From positions 26,001-90,000 of the forward strand of contig CAMXCT020001642.1 in assembly GCA_947184155.2 (NCBI GenBank): a stretch of DNA of 64,000 bases, read 5' to 3'. Position 1 is the stretch's first letter. Each line of letters opens with the position of its first letter. The notes beneath the pieces are model-generated. The model saw only the letters and a program-made list of their open reading frames with translations. It was not told where the DNA came from and ran no database searches. Shown here piece by piece: positions 10,822 through 20,190 of the stretch. Source of the DNA: Cladocopium goreaui. Lineage: Eukaryota; Sar; Dinophyceae; Suessiales; Symbiodiniaceae. The position numbers and the translations under genes are program-made.

Positions 10822-11061
10822 ATGGATCGCGCTGATGTGGAGGTTGTACGCAATGATGGTTTTGGGATGACCATGACCGTTGGAATGGAGTGGACGGTTG
10901 CGGGGGTTCTCGAAGATGCGCTGATTGGATGCGCAGATGACAGATGCATCATTCAGCGGGTGAAGGTCTACAATTTTCGGCTGAATGGTAGATTCTTCAA
11001 GAACTTCAAGGCCAAGTTGGAGCAGAGAAGGAAGGCCATGAAGGCAATGAAGGCAAAATGC
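10822..11061 (+). CDS. ORF with MKAMKA tail, interrupted by a family-D element
   Basis: ATG at 10822 opens a frame of 80 codons reading MDRADVEVVRNDGFGMTMTV, then a Cys/Asp/Arg part (GCADDRCIIQRVKV) and a basic tail with the repeat MKAMKAK. The frame then enters a family-D element that starts at 11062 and ends in it. Either a splice donor lies near the end or the element truncated the gene. Family unknown; basic MKAMK tracts are seen in dinoflagellate DNA-binding-type proteins, which is only a compositional hint. Confidence 0.45.
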
Positions 11062-11156
11062 TACAATGTGAGGCCCCCGTTCGATAGCGAAGTTGGTTTG
11101 TAACTCCAATAACTATGGAAACCAACGTTCACATCACTGGGGGGCCTCACATTGTA
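11062..11156. mobile_element. family-D element, copy 2 (GTGAGGCCCCC type)
   Basis: TACAATGTGAGGCCCCCGTT at the left and TGGGGGGCCTCACATTGTA at the right are inverse ends. 95 bp, directly abutting the ORF at 10822-11061. Confidence 0.9.
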
Positions 11157-11757
11157 GCTGAAATGGGTCATATTTTTGACCCGGGCCAGAGTATCCACCT
11201 AGCAGGTTTATCATCCTGGAATTCCCGAATCCCTCCTGAAAATCACCAGAGATTTGGCAAAACCTTGGTTTTTGGCACGGGTTAAGTCTAGCCCGCGGTG
11301 CGCACCCCGGCTAGACTTGTTTGTAGGGTATGCATACCCAAGACTACACAAGTTAGCACCCCCCAAATAGATATAAAAACTCGAGAGACCCTGCATCTAC
11401 CCGAACTAATTTAGACGTGTCATTTGTACCTGCATTTTAAGGGTCCATTGGTATCCTAAAATTGCATAAAATTGCGACCCGGAATTTCTCAATATGTAAT
11501 AAGCAGGAACAATGAGAGATGCAAGACCATCATTACACCATGGGGTCATATGACTACCTAATAGTCTTGAATGTGATAACTGTACCGAGATGGGGGGGTA
11601 CAAATTGAGCACAGTTTTTTTTGGGATGCAGAGATTTAGAGTGGAACTAGTGGAACTCCAACTTTCATGAAGCCTGGGGAAGACTCATGCAGAGGTCAAA
11701 AATACACGGCTGGTTGCGTTTCGGCTCTTTACGTATAGCTGGTTGCGACATCATATC
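11157..11757. other. non-coding; 10-bp hairpin near 11285
   Basis: AAGTCTAGCC at 11285 is matched in inverse by GGCTAGACTT about 15 bp later, forming a short GC-rich hairpin. No exon seen in the rest. Confidence 0.4.
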
Positions 11758-11884
11758 TGGGAAAATGTTATAACGACCTTACTGTTCTCCCTCACTGGAA
11801 TGATGGTAAATAGGGGTAACAATTTCCTAATGGAATTAGTTCAGCTATTTTCAGATTAGTCAATCATTATAATTCAGCCAGATC
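11758..11884. mobile_element. family-F element, copy 1
   Basis: Shares ATAACGACCTTACTGTTCTC, CCTCACTGGAATGATGG and the right part ATTATAATTCAGCCAGAT with 28461-28571. The better-preserved second copy has TGGGTAAAT / ATTTACCCA ends. Confidence 0.75.
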
Positions 11885-11976
11885 TATCCCATATTATGAT
11901 ATATAGAATGGGCTAGCGCCCTGGTGCCGCCGACCCCCCCTATTTGGGGGGTCCTGTAGGGAGAGGGAGAGAGATA

Positions 11977-12078
11977 GATGGATGGATGGATGGATGGATG
12001 GTTTTTTAGGGTTTTAAGGGTTTTTAAGGGTTTTTAAGGGTTTTAAGCGTTTTTAAGCGTTTCAAGGGTTTTAAGCGC
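11977..12078. repeat. (GATG)n followed by GGGTTTTTAA telomere-like runs
   Basis: Five GGAT/GATG tetramers, then about ten degenerate units of GGGTTTTTAA / GCGTTTTTAA. It resembles, but is not, the TTTAGGG telomeric repeat. Confidence 0.8.
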
Positions 12079-12480
12079 TTAAGGGCTGGCAAACGGCCGG
12101 CTTGGACGCCCATAAGAAGCCATTGATGTGGCCTTGGGGTGCCTGTTGGCTGCGTGATGAAGCATGCCAAGAGAATGTTTAAGTGTTTGAAGGGTTTGAG
12201 GCGTGTAACGCCTGGCGAAGCGTTTAAGGGCTGGCAAACGGCAGGCTTGGACACCCACAAGAAGCCATTGATGTGTGGCTTGGACGCCCATAAGAAGCCA
12301 TTGATGTGGCCTTCGGTGCCTGTTGGCTGACGGATGGGTTTGAAGCGTGTAACGCCTGGCGAACGGTAGGCTGGACCGCCCAGAAGAAGCGGGGTCAGCT
12401 TAAGGGCTGGCAAACGGCAGGCTTGGACGCCCATAAGAAGCCATTGATGTGGCCTTGGGGTGCCTGTTGGCTGCGAGATG
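12079..12480. repeat. imperfect tandem array of a GGCTGGCAAACGG unit
   Basis: Three to four units share AAGGGCTGGCAAACGGCAGG, CTTGGACGCCCATAAGAAGC and CATTGATGTGGCCTTGGGGT. In one plus-strand frame every unit reads GWQTAGLDAHKKPLM, so the unit may descend from a duplicated exon. In-frame stops and length changes make a functional array unlikely. Confidence 0.75.
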
Positions 12481-12781
12481 GGTTTGACCTTGGGAAGCTA
12501 AGAAGGAGAAGTTCCACACCTGCGGTGGTCCCAGGCGCCGCCCCTGCCTTGGCGAAGGCTGGGGTCGGCGGATTATGTTGGTTCTACATATTCCCATGAT
12601 ATTCCGATTGCTGTTGGTTAAATCCCATTATATGATCCCCAGATATCGCCAACAAATTACCCGGATAATATCATTTGTGAAGTCAGCAAGGCATTGGGGA
12701 AGGCTTCTTCCAGTTTACGGGACACAAGCACCTCCCACAAAAAAACAATCAATTGACTGAGAAGGATTAGCACAACTATGT
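12481..12781. other. spacer with one GC-rich exon-like patch
   Basis: About 12495-12580 is GC-rich and open in two plus-strand frames (one reads AKKEKFHTCGGPRRRP). No decisive splice pair was found. Confidence 0.3.
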
Positions 12782-12886
12782 TACCCTGTGGTAAACTAAC
12801 ATAACTATGGAAAATCACAATTTTTAATGGGAAAACTCACTATAAATGGCAATGTTCAATAGCTATGTTAGTTTACCAGAGGGTAT
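12782..12886. mobile_element. family-B element, copy 1
   Basis: TACCCTGTGGTAAACTAACA at the left and the inverse TAGTTTACCAGAGGGTA at the right. The core TTTTTAATGGGAAAACTCAC plus TATAAATGG is shared with 21977-22084. Non-coding. Confidence 0.85.
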
Positions 12887-12949
12887 CCCATATCCGATAT
12901 CCCATATTTGGCCATGTTCGAATCTCTGTCATGATTTGAGATTTCTCTC

Positions 12950-12971
12950 ATCATCATCATCATCATCATCA
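12950..12971. repeat. (ATC)n microsatellite
   Basis: Seven ATC/CATCAT units. Confidence 0.8.
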
Positions 12972-13051
12972 AATCAAGTCAAAGAACTCATTCCCCAAAG
13001 ATTATTTTCGCCTAAGTCTGGAATATTATCTCAAATTGTTTAGTATATGTA

Positions 13052-13158
13052 AACTATGTTGGTTTACTGGAGGGTGCGTGATTAAAACCCCCTTAAATAA
13101 CACATTGTGTTGTTTAAAGCGTTTTAAATCACACACCCTCCAGTAAACCAGCATAGTT
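13052..13158. mobile_element. near-perfect palindromic element (family-B ends)
   Basis: Left arm AACTATGTTGGTTTACTGGA plus GGGTG, right arm its inverse with one mismatch. The pairing continues inward through GTGATTAAAA / TTTTAAATCAC to the central AACACATTGTGTT. The whole 107 bp can fold back on itself. The arms are the family-B terminal sequence. Confidence 0.8.
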
Positions 13159-13231
13159 CTTGAACATGTTCCATTTACTTCGATGATTTCCCGTTTTAGA
13201 TGGTGACATTTTCCACTTCGCGAACAGCTAG

Positions 13232-13346
13232 GGATACCCGACAAGCGCTGAGGCACTGCACGTGGATCCGGATGAACTAGCGGACGTCAGCAGCCAGCGC
13301 AACTTTGCCAAGAGGTGCGACCGCGGCAGCCACGCCGAGGGGGCAC
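13232..13346 (+). CDS. exon of an unknown protein
   Basis: GC-rich and open, reading GYPTSAEALHVDPDELADVS then SQRNFAKRCDRGSHAEGA. It is bounded by a CAGCTAG acceptor (13231) and a consensus GTGAGT donor (13347). Phase 0 in, phase 1 out (115 nt). This is one of the clearest isolated exons in the first 30 kb. No family recognised. Confidence 0.6.
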
Positions 13347-14699
13347 GTGAGTGGTTTACAACCCAGACATAAGCAATAATGAAGCCACATAAGTGGGGAT
13401 ATGCTATATATAAAACTGGAGCTATAAGCCATTTACTAAGTGGGATGCATGGTTACTCATATGAAAGAATTCCTAATTGACATCAACTAATTGACTGGAA
13501 TAGATTATTGTGAATTAATCCACTAAATCCCAATCAAAGGCATTGGAAGATTCATGACCCACATCCCATTAGCAATTTACCCCTTGGAATTCAGAACTTA
13601 ATTTCCTTGAATATTGAAATATGAAGGCTGTATTCAATGAAGGCTGTACTTAAATAGGCCGTGAAAAGTTTGCTTATTCGCATTGAATGACCATGAAATA
13701 TGCAATTTATAAGTGTCTTAAGATTTTTTAATTACTTTTGACATAGCTCTGAACCATACCCCAAGTTCCTCCAACACCCCAAATGAAAGGAATCCTTTCA
13801 TAAACCATATAAACCATCGTGAAGTGGCACGACGTGGTATGCTCTAGAGGTCTGTTGGAATTAAGATGAAGAATAGAGAGAATTCACCATATGAAGGCAT
13901 TGCCATCGATTTGGCGTGAATTGCTAGTTGATTTGGGATGTGTTTTGGATTTTGGAATGTATCTTTGTTTTACCCAGCAAAAATCAGGGGGCTAAAATCC
14001 ACAAACATCGAATTTCACCTCCAATGGCCGCAGAGATTTTACTCGTGATCTATGATAAAGTAATATAAAGTATGCAAGTTGGTCAAAGAAAGTGATGTAT
14101 TTTCTGATGAATTTTGGAGGTGGCCTGCGTTCCAGAATGTCCCAGGGTAGTATGACTTGCATAGGTAAGGTCCATCCTTTGCCGTCAGAGACGGCCATCA
14201 AAGCCACCAATTCCTGGAAGGACTGGAAGGATACTCATCGACAAATGGATCTAGCCTGTGGTAAACTAACGCCGCATTGATATGGAAACCCATGAAAACC
14301 CATGGTTTCCATCGGAAATGGTCTACACATGGTGGATTGGAAATGGATTCTCCATATCTATGTTGATTTACTGAACCCTACATATGGGAATATGGGGATT
14401 TTTCGAATGCCCTGTCAGATTACCAGAGTGTAGCTCCCTAACCCACTGGTGCCAGTTGATTGGATATAGATGTATGCTGCTCATCAGGTACTTGTCAAAA
14501 TTGGCTAGTCCAGAAAAGGCAAATGGTTGACGCCAAAATGACGACCGGCCATTTTTCGTGGATTCTGAAATGGCTCTTTTCCAAAGTGGCAGATAGAATA
14601 ATCATCATTTAGCCTCGAAGCCAATGATGTTGGTCATGTTCGGTAGATGGTGCGTTAGAAAGTTGCCAGACATAGCTCCAATAGCTGTAAAAAGGATGT
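13347..14699. other. intron-like DNA
   Basis: AT-rich, mostly featureless. A possible exon end lies at 14107-14162 (FGGGLRSRMSQGSMTCI before a GCATAG/GTAAGG donor). A palindromic family-B-like relic lies around 14250-14385 (GTGGTAAACTAAC to ATGTTGATTTACTG). Confidence 0.4.
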
Positions 14700-14815
14700 C
14701 TGGTTGGTGGTGACTGGAACCATGGAATTTTATGATTTTCCATATATTGGGAATGTCATCATCCCAACTGACGAACTCCATCATTTTTCGGAGGGGTAGG
14801 TATACCACCAACCAG
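14700..14815. mobile_element. family-A element, copy 6
   Basis: CTGGTTGGTGGTGACTGGAA to AGGTATACCACCAACCAG, with the core CCCAACTGACGAACTCCATC. Confidence 0.85.
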
Positions 14816-14888
14816 GTATGGTAGATAGTTCCTGGGAGCTATAAACCATAACATTTCCATCACTGGCACAACGATTCACCCCCACAAG

Positions 14889-15028
14889 CCACGGAGGTTG
14901 GTGAAGAAGTGGGAATTTCTGCAAGAACATCACACAGCGCAGGCATGGCACCGGTCACAACATGTCAGGCATTGCACCAGCGTCCCGTGGTTTCTGAGGA
15001 TCCGCCGTGGAGAATTTCAGCATTTCAC
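14889..15028 (+). CDS. exon-like ORF segment
   Basis: Open frame reading ATEVGEEVGISARTSHSAGM and continuing to EDPPWRISAFH, between a CCCACAAG acceptor and a CAC/GTGGAC donor. A second frame is also open, so the assignment rests on composition. No family recognised. Confidence 0.4.
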
Positions 15029-15254
15029 GTGGACATCCATAAAAACATCCAGAAATTCCCATCAATTCATCAAAAAGCCATCACTTCCAGAATCTGCTGC
15101 CAAGTCCAAGTTCATGAGGGTATTTTTTCATACAAAAAAGATTCCAAGGTCCAGGTTTGAGGCCCCCCATGTTACCCCAAGTCATAGCTGGTTTTGCTGG
15201 ATGTTTAAATCCGCCAAATACGGTTAAAAAAGTATTGACACATTGACACATCCG

Positions 15255-15385
15255 CATATGCATATTATATATTATATGTATATTATATATATATTATATA
15301 TTCATGTTTGATATATATATATATATATACATATAAAAACATGTATGATATACATATATACTTGTATATATATATATATAGTTTA
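15255..15385. repeat. (TA)n-rich microsatellite
   Basis: Alternating TA runs with TATG/TACA interruptions. Confidence 0.8.
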
Positions 15386-15468
15386 TTGGTTGATAAACCC
15401 ATCTAACTACCGATATATCCCCCATTTTAATCCTATAACCGTAGCCTAGTGAAATACCTTGAAATCAC

Positions 15469-15558
15469 CTGTAGGTGGAAGCGCTTCTAAAACGCTTAGC
15501 TCAGCGGCTTTTGCCCATTTATCGTGCCTCGGCGTGGCGCAGAACTGTGCGTGTTTGA
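15469..15558 (-). CDS. minus-strand exon-like segment
   Basis: On the minus strand, ACCTGCAG precedes and CTACAG/GTGATT follows 90 nt reading VKHAQFCATPRHDKWAKAAE then LSVLEALPPT. Both boundaries are good and the phases agree (1 in, 1 out). It lies opposite to the plus-strand exons around it, so it may belong to a separate minus-strand gene. No family recognised. Confidence 0.45.
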
Positions 15559-15681
15559 CTGCAGGTATAAATAGGGGGTAAACATACTGGGGGGTAAACA
15601 CGATGCCATAGTATGGTAAACCCAACATGGGATGTAGTATATAGTACAGCATATTATACAATGGGATAAAATTGATTAATC

Positions 15682-15815
15682 ATGTCAACCCTGGATTAAT
15701 AAACCCAAACGGCTGGTTAATTGGGGGTGGTACCATTTAAGTACTGGATGAAATGACTATTGGAGAATTACCCCCCTAATTAATAAACCATGGTATATTA
15801 ATCCGGGGTTGACAT
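15682..15815. mobile_element. family-E element, copy 1
   Basis: ATGTCAACCCTGGATTAATA at the left is inverse to TTAATCCGGGGTTGACAT at the right. The core GGTACCATTTAAGTACTGGA is shared, in opposite orientation, with 28265-28401. Confidence 0.85.
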
Positions 15816-16479
15816 TATCCACCAAAGTTCCGGCACTTATTGGGAGCCCCGCATTGTGGTGCTTTGACGAGAATATCTTCAAGCTGATCATCTTACTTAT
15901 TGAAGGCTGTTGACATAAGACATATGTTTTTGTCTCCAAAAATATAAAAGCCCAGTCCATTGAGGTTTATGGAGTTTTTCACCTCGTTGCATATTAATCA
16001 ATGGATTGGATGAAGGGAATTTTTATAGGACCCCCCTGCATTTCATGCGAAAATCCGAAAATCCATGGTTTCCTGTAGATTTTCCCTTATAATCCATTGA
16101 ATTAAGAAAAAAAGTGTTTCTTTTCCCAGTGAGCTCTTGCTGGCATTGCCATGTTCAGTTGCCGTTGTGTGAAAAAACTTCACCTTGGTTTACCCAGCCA
16201 TGTGCTTTGGCCGGGATTTTTGGGAATAAATCTGATATGAAGCCATGGCTTCGGTCCAGGGTTGCATGGAAGCCATATTTCTTCGGGGGTACAGGGATTA
16301 GTCACCCGGTCACCCCCATATGTTCCTGGTGTAGTGACCTTCAGAAGATGTCGAAACAGCTAAATGGTTTGCACATCATGGTGAAAAACTGGCAATTTAA
16401 ACCATGTATTCCCGTGTGAGCGGAAGATTTTGCTCTTTTAAGTGGCGCAAGCATTCAAAATGCAAGCTGAAAAATACAG
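15816..16479. other. non-coding, no clear feature
   Basis: Mixed-composition DNA with one open plus-strand frame (16114-16419) that has no splice support. Confidence 0.4.
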
Positions 16480-16668
16480 GAAGGGATCCCGGGATCCCCC
16501 AATGTGGCAACTGTCTGGGATAACCATTGGGTTTATGCTGAAGATATCGAAGTAGTTGGACGGGTTTTTGAACCAACTGATGACTCAGAGAGGTCCTTCC
16601 CTGAAGTTTGTTGGGTACACTTCTTTGAGACAAACCCAACTTGCCATCGACGATTATGGACAGTCTGA
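16480..16668 (+). CDS. exon of an unknown protein (63 codons)
   Basis: An AATACAG acceptor ends at 16479. The next 62 codons are open in phase 0: EGIPGSPNVATVWDNHWVYA, then EDIEVVGRVFEPTDDSERSF and PEVCWVHFFETNPTCHRRLW, ending at a TGA. Acidic/aromatic composition and lack of repeats argue for real coding sequence. The true donor may lie before the stop (for example TGG/GTACAC). No family recognised. Confidence 0.6.
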   Translation, partial: EGIPGSPNVATVWDNHWVYAEDIEVVGRVFEPTDDSERSFPEVCWVHFFETNPTCHRRLWTV

Positions 16669-16951
16669 AAGCACAAAAAGTTGTCTAACTTATCCACAAA
16701 TCTCGAGATTCAGCCAGCTGTTTCAGCTGATATATGATTTCTTATCGTACCCAATTACAACGGCTGAAATCAACATCATTCTCATGTGGGAAATCACCAT
16801 GTTTCAAGCTTCATCAAGCTTCAATTCATATATATATATATTACATATTATGGGAAAATCTTTATTGACCTTTTTTTGTGATAGGTAAATCACGTGAAAT
16901 CCACCATGTGTTTATGGCTTATGGTTGAATCATGTTGAACCAGCCCCGCAG

Positions 16952-17028
16952 GTATTGAGCCCCAGGAGGCCTTAGGCACTTGGGAGGTTCCCGGTCGACC
17001 TGCCAAGGCCGGGGATGAAACTGGAGTT
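16952..17028 (+). CDS. exon-like segment
   Basis: A CCCCGCAG acceptor ends at 16951 and is followed in phase 1 by IEPQEALGTWEVPGRPAKAG then DETG. Same strand and style as the exon 280 bp upstream, so likely the next exon of that gene. The downstream boundary is unclear. Confidence 0.5.
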
Positions 17029-18054
17029 GTTACAGTTGGATGTTTTTGTTTCCATTGGGATTCATAGTCTATCCTCTTTTTTTTACAAATTGGGATTAAT
17101 ATTTCTATGAATTATTTACAAATTGGTATACGATTGAGATTATATATCGTCCAAATGATATGTGTCCAACTAATTTGGATTAATGTTCTATCCATGTTTG
17201 GCTTGGCTGATTAACATTCTTTCAATTTTTGGACACCCAACGAGATAGAAAAGAAAGATAGAAATATTGAAGGCTCATAGCTGGGTAAATCATCTACAAG
17301 TGGTTGATACTAGGATTTTGCTCTTTATTTTTTTGGGGTGGTGCGAAAACAAAATTATCTATCTACTGCATCAATTTAGGGATCAAACGCGATCAAACCA
17401 AACATTTTCTAAGGATGTTTTGCACGATATATATATATATATATATACATATTATGCAACCAACCATCTATGATATTTTTATATCTGGATGAATTTGGTC
17501 TGTTAAGTTGCTAAGTTGGGGTTGTCCAGACCGAGACGGTATATCAAAACCAAAGAAGTGTTTTGGGAGTGCTCCAAGAGTCGTAAAACACATATAAGTG
17601 TTTTGGCCCAAAATTAGGTGAACAAAAACACTTGTTGATGCTGCAGCCTCTGCAGTGGGTTTAAGATGGTTTAAGATATCCCTCAGCTGCATGTTTAGTT
17701 CAATGCTGGATACATGCCACTGAAGGCAGCTGACTTTACTGACCTCAATATGATTTGTAAATACATGTGAATACCATGTGGTATCAGGAAGTTCCACCGT
17801 ACAATAACTAATTAGAAATTTTTGGTTGGATATGAAAAGCTGAGATTGTCAGTATAAGTATAAGCATCTCAATGGGATTTGATATTGATATGATATGATA
17901 TTTTGGAAGCACATCCAGGTCACATGTTATCATTTTTGACGCTCGCTTGGTCTTTTCGCTCCTTGCGCAAACCTGGTGACATTTCAAAATTCATATTTTA
18001 ATGAACACCGGGCTGACTGTAAAATAACTGACGAACATCCGATGAACTTTGGAG
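17029..18054. other. non-coding with a short (TA)n tract
   Basis: A (TA)n run lies at 17425-17450. No convincing exon on either strand. Confidence 0.5.
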
Positions 18055-18965
18055 ATAGGTACTGCGTGAAAACCAGGTGAATTTTCAAAACTTGGTGAAA
18101 ACCTGGTGAAATTTCCAGACCTGGTGAAAACCTGGTGAATGTTCAAAACTTGGTGAAAACCTGGTGAATTTTCAAAACTTGGTGAAAACCTGGTGAATTT
18201 TCAAAACTTGGTGAAAACCTGGTGATTTCTTTGTTGTGAACACGAAGAAGTGTTTTACAGGTTCCAAATTCACCAAAAGAAGTGTTTTGAGCCTACTTTT
18301 TGGTGAAAATTATGTGTTTTCATGGTGAAAATGGATCGAAAATCTCATTGGACCAAAACCTGGTGAAAACCTGGTGAAAACTTGGTGAATTTTCAAAACC
18401 TGGTGAAAACTTGATGAATTTTCAAAACCAGGTGAAAACTTGGTGAAAACCTGGTGAAAACTTGGTGAAAACTGGTGAAAACTCGGTGAAAACTTGGTGA
18501 AAACCTGGTGAAAACTTGGTGAAAACTTGGTGAAAACTTGAAAACTTGTGAAAACCTGGTGAAAACATGGTGAAAACTTGGTGAAAACCTGGTGAAAACT
18601 CGGTGAAAACTTGGTGAAAACTTGGTGAAAACCTGGTGAAAACTTGGTGAAAGCTTGGTGAAAACTCGCTGAAAACTTGGTGAAAACCTGGTGAAAACAT
18701 GGTGAAAACTTGGTGAAAACCTGGTGAAAACTCGGTGAAAACTTGGTGAAAACCTGGTGAAGACTTGGTGAAAACCTGGTGAAAACTCGGTGAAAACCTG
18801 GTGAATTTTCAAAACCTGGTGAAAACCTGGTGAAAACTTGGTGAAAACCTGGTCAAAAAAGCGGTCGAAATCTGTTTGAAAACCTAGTGCAGCCTGGTGA
18901 AAACTTTTCAAAAAAGCCTCGTGAAAACCTGGTGAAAACTTGATGAAAACGTTGTGAATTTTCAC
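18055..18965. repeat. 11-bp minisatellite GGTGAAAACYT
   Basis: More than 60 copies of an 11-mer (TGGTGAAAACC, TGGTGAAAACT) in about 900 bp, interrupted at 18225-18350. An A4 tract recurs every 11 bp. The minus-strand ORF of 228 codons (FHQVFTKFSPS repeats) follows from the repeat having no stop in that frame and is not called a gene. Confidence 0.9.
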
Positions 18966-20190
18966 AACCTGGTGACAACCTGATGAAATGTCACAACCTT
19001 GGTAAAAACTTGATGGAATTTTAAAACTCAATGAAAAATTGCGGAGAAATTTTTGCTGACAAATCTCCAGGGGTGGCACAAGTAGGAAAAAAGGGCACGT
19101 CTAGATTGACACCCGCTGGATTTACTGGATTTCCAAGGATTTCCCAAACATGTGTTTTAGTCCTAGTCGGCAAGTTTCAAAACACTTGTTGCATCCTAGA
19201 CCCTCGGGCACTGAGTCAAAACACATGTTGGGCCCTGCAGCTAACGACTTAGCAACTTAACAATTTGGTCACAATGTCATCACTAGAAGCTGCGTTTGAA
19301 CTGATTGAACTGATGGTCAAGATGTGATGTTATCGCAGAAAGTCACGTTTGAAATCAGTGTGAAAATGGTCTTGTGTTAGGTTGGTGAATTGTTTCATCA
19401 AGCTATTTACCCCAATCAGCGCTGTGTTCAAAACCTATGCTTCCGGAACCTGCTGGATTAGGGGTGATGATCATCCGCAAACTGGGACTCCATTTGATCT
19501 TCACCAATCAGTGTAATGGAAAGACATAACAGACCGTTTTAAGCGCTGCTAGAGATTGGTCATTGAGAAGGAGCTTGCCATCCATTATGTTCATGTTGTT
19601 GGTCAGTATTAACTATATATATATATATTACATATATATTATGTATATATGTTACATCCACTTTCTAAAATCTACCAATCAAAGTCACGATCCTTAAAAA
19701 GTCACGACCTTATGGTGAAGGATCACCATCCCCAATGGATGGGATGGTACTTGGATGGTGAGCAGTGAGCTGTTGAATTGATGTATGATGGTCACCATCC
19801 AAAGCTGGAAGAATCTGGAAGATTACTGATTTACATCTCCCCAACCGAAACAGGGACCCTCTTTCAGGCCTAGCCGCCTAGCCATCCGAACAGGGCCGAT
19901 GCAAGTTGCTGGGTAGAACGATCTAGCCGAATCTAGCCTATGGATGCCTATGGTACATGACCCATGAATAGATCATTTACCTATGAAAAAAATTGTGATT
20001 TTCCAGTTCGCAAATTGTTAAAGTACCAGAGGCTAAAACCGGGAGACTTGTTTTACTTTACCCAGACACCATGTTAGCAGCAAGGAAAAATGTTGATTCT
20101 GGATAGTCATGTGTTGCTTTTCACAGCGCAGGCACTGGTTTGGTCGCGCATCCGCAAAAATTTGGCTCAGGCACGCCCTTATTTTGGACC
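18966..20190. other. non-coding or 5' part of the next gene
   Basis: Contains the repeated phrase CAAAACACTTGTTG / CAAAACACATGTTG near 19175-19225 and a (TA)n tract at 19612-19655. A TTGCTTTTCACAG site at 20114-20127 could be a cis or trans splice acceptor for the ORF starting at 20191. Confidence 0.4.

Noticed and set aside
18393-19079. 228-codon minus-strand ORF with FHQVFTKFSPS repeats
   Set aside because: Translation of the 11-bp minisatellite; no unique protein sequence of useful length.
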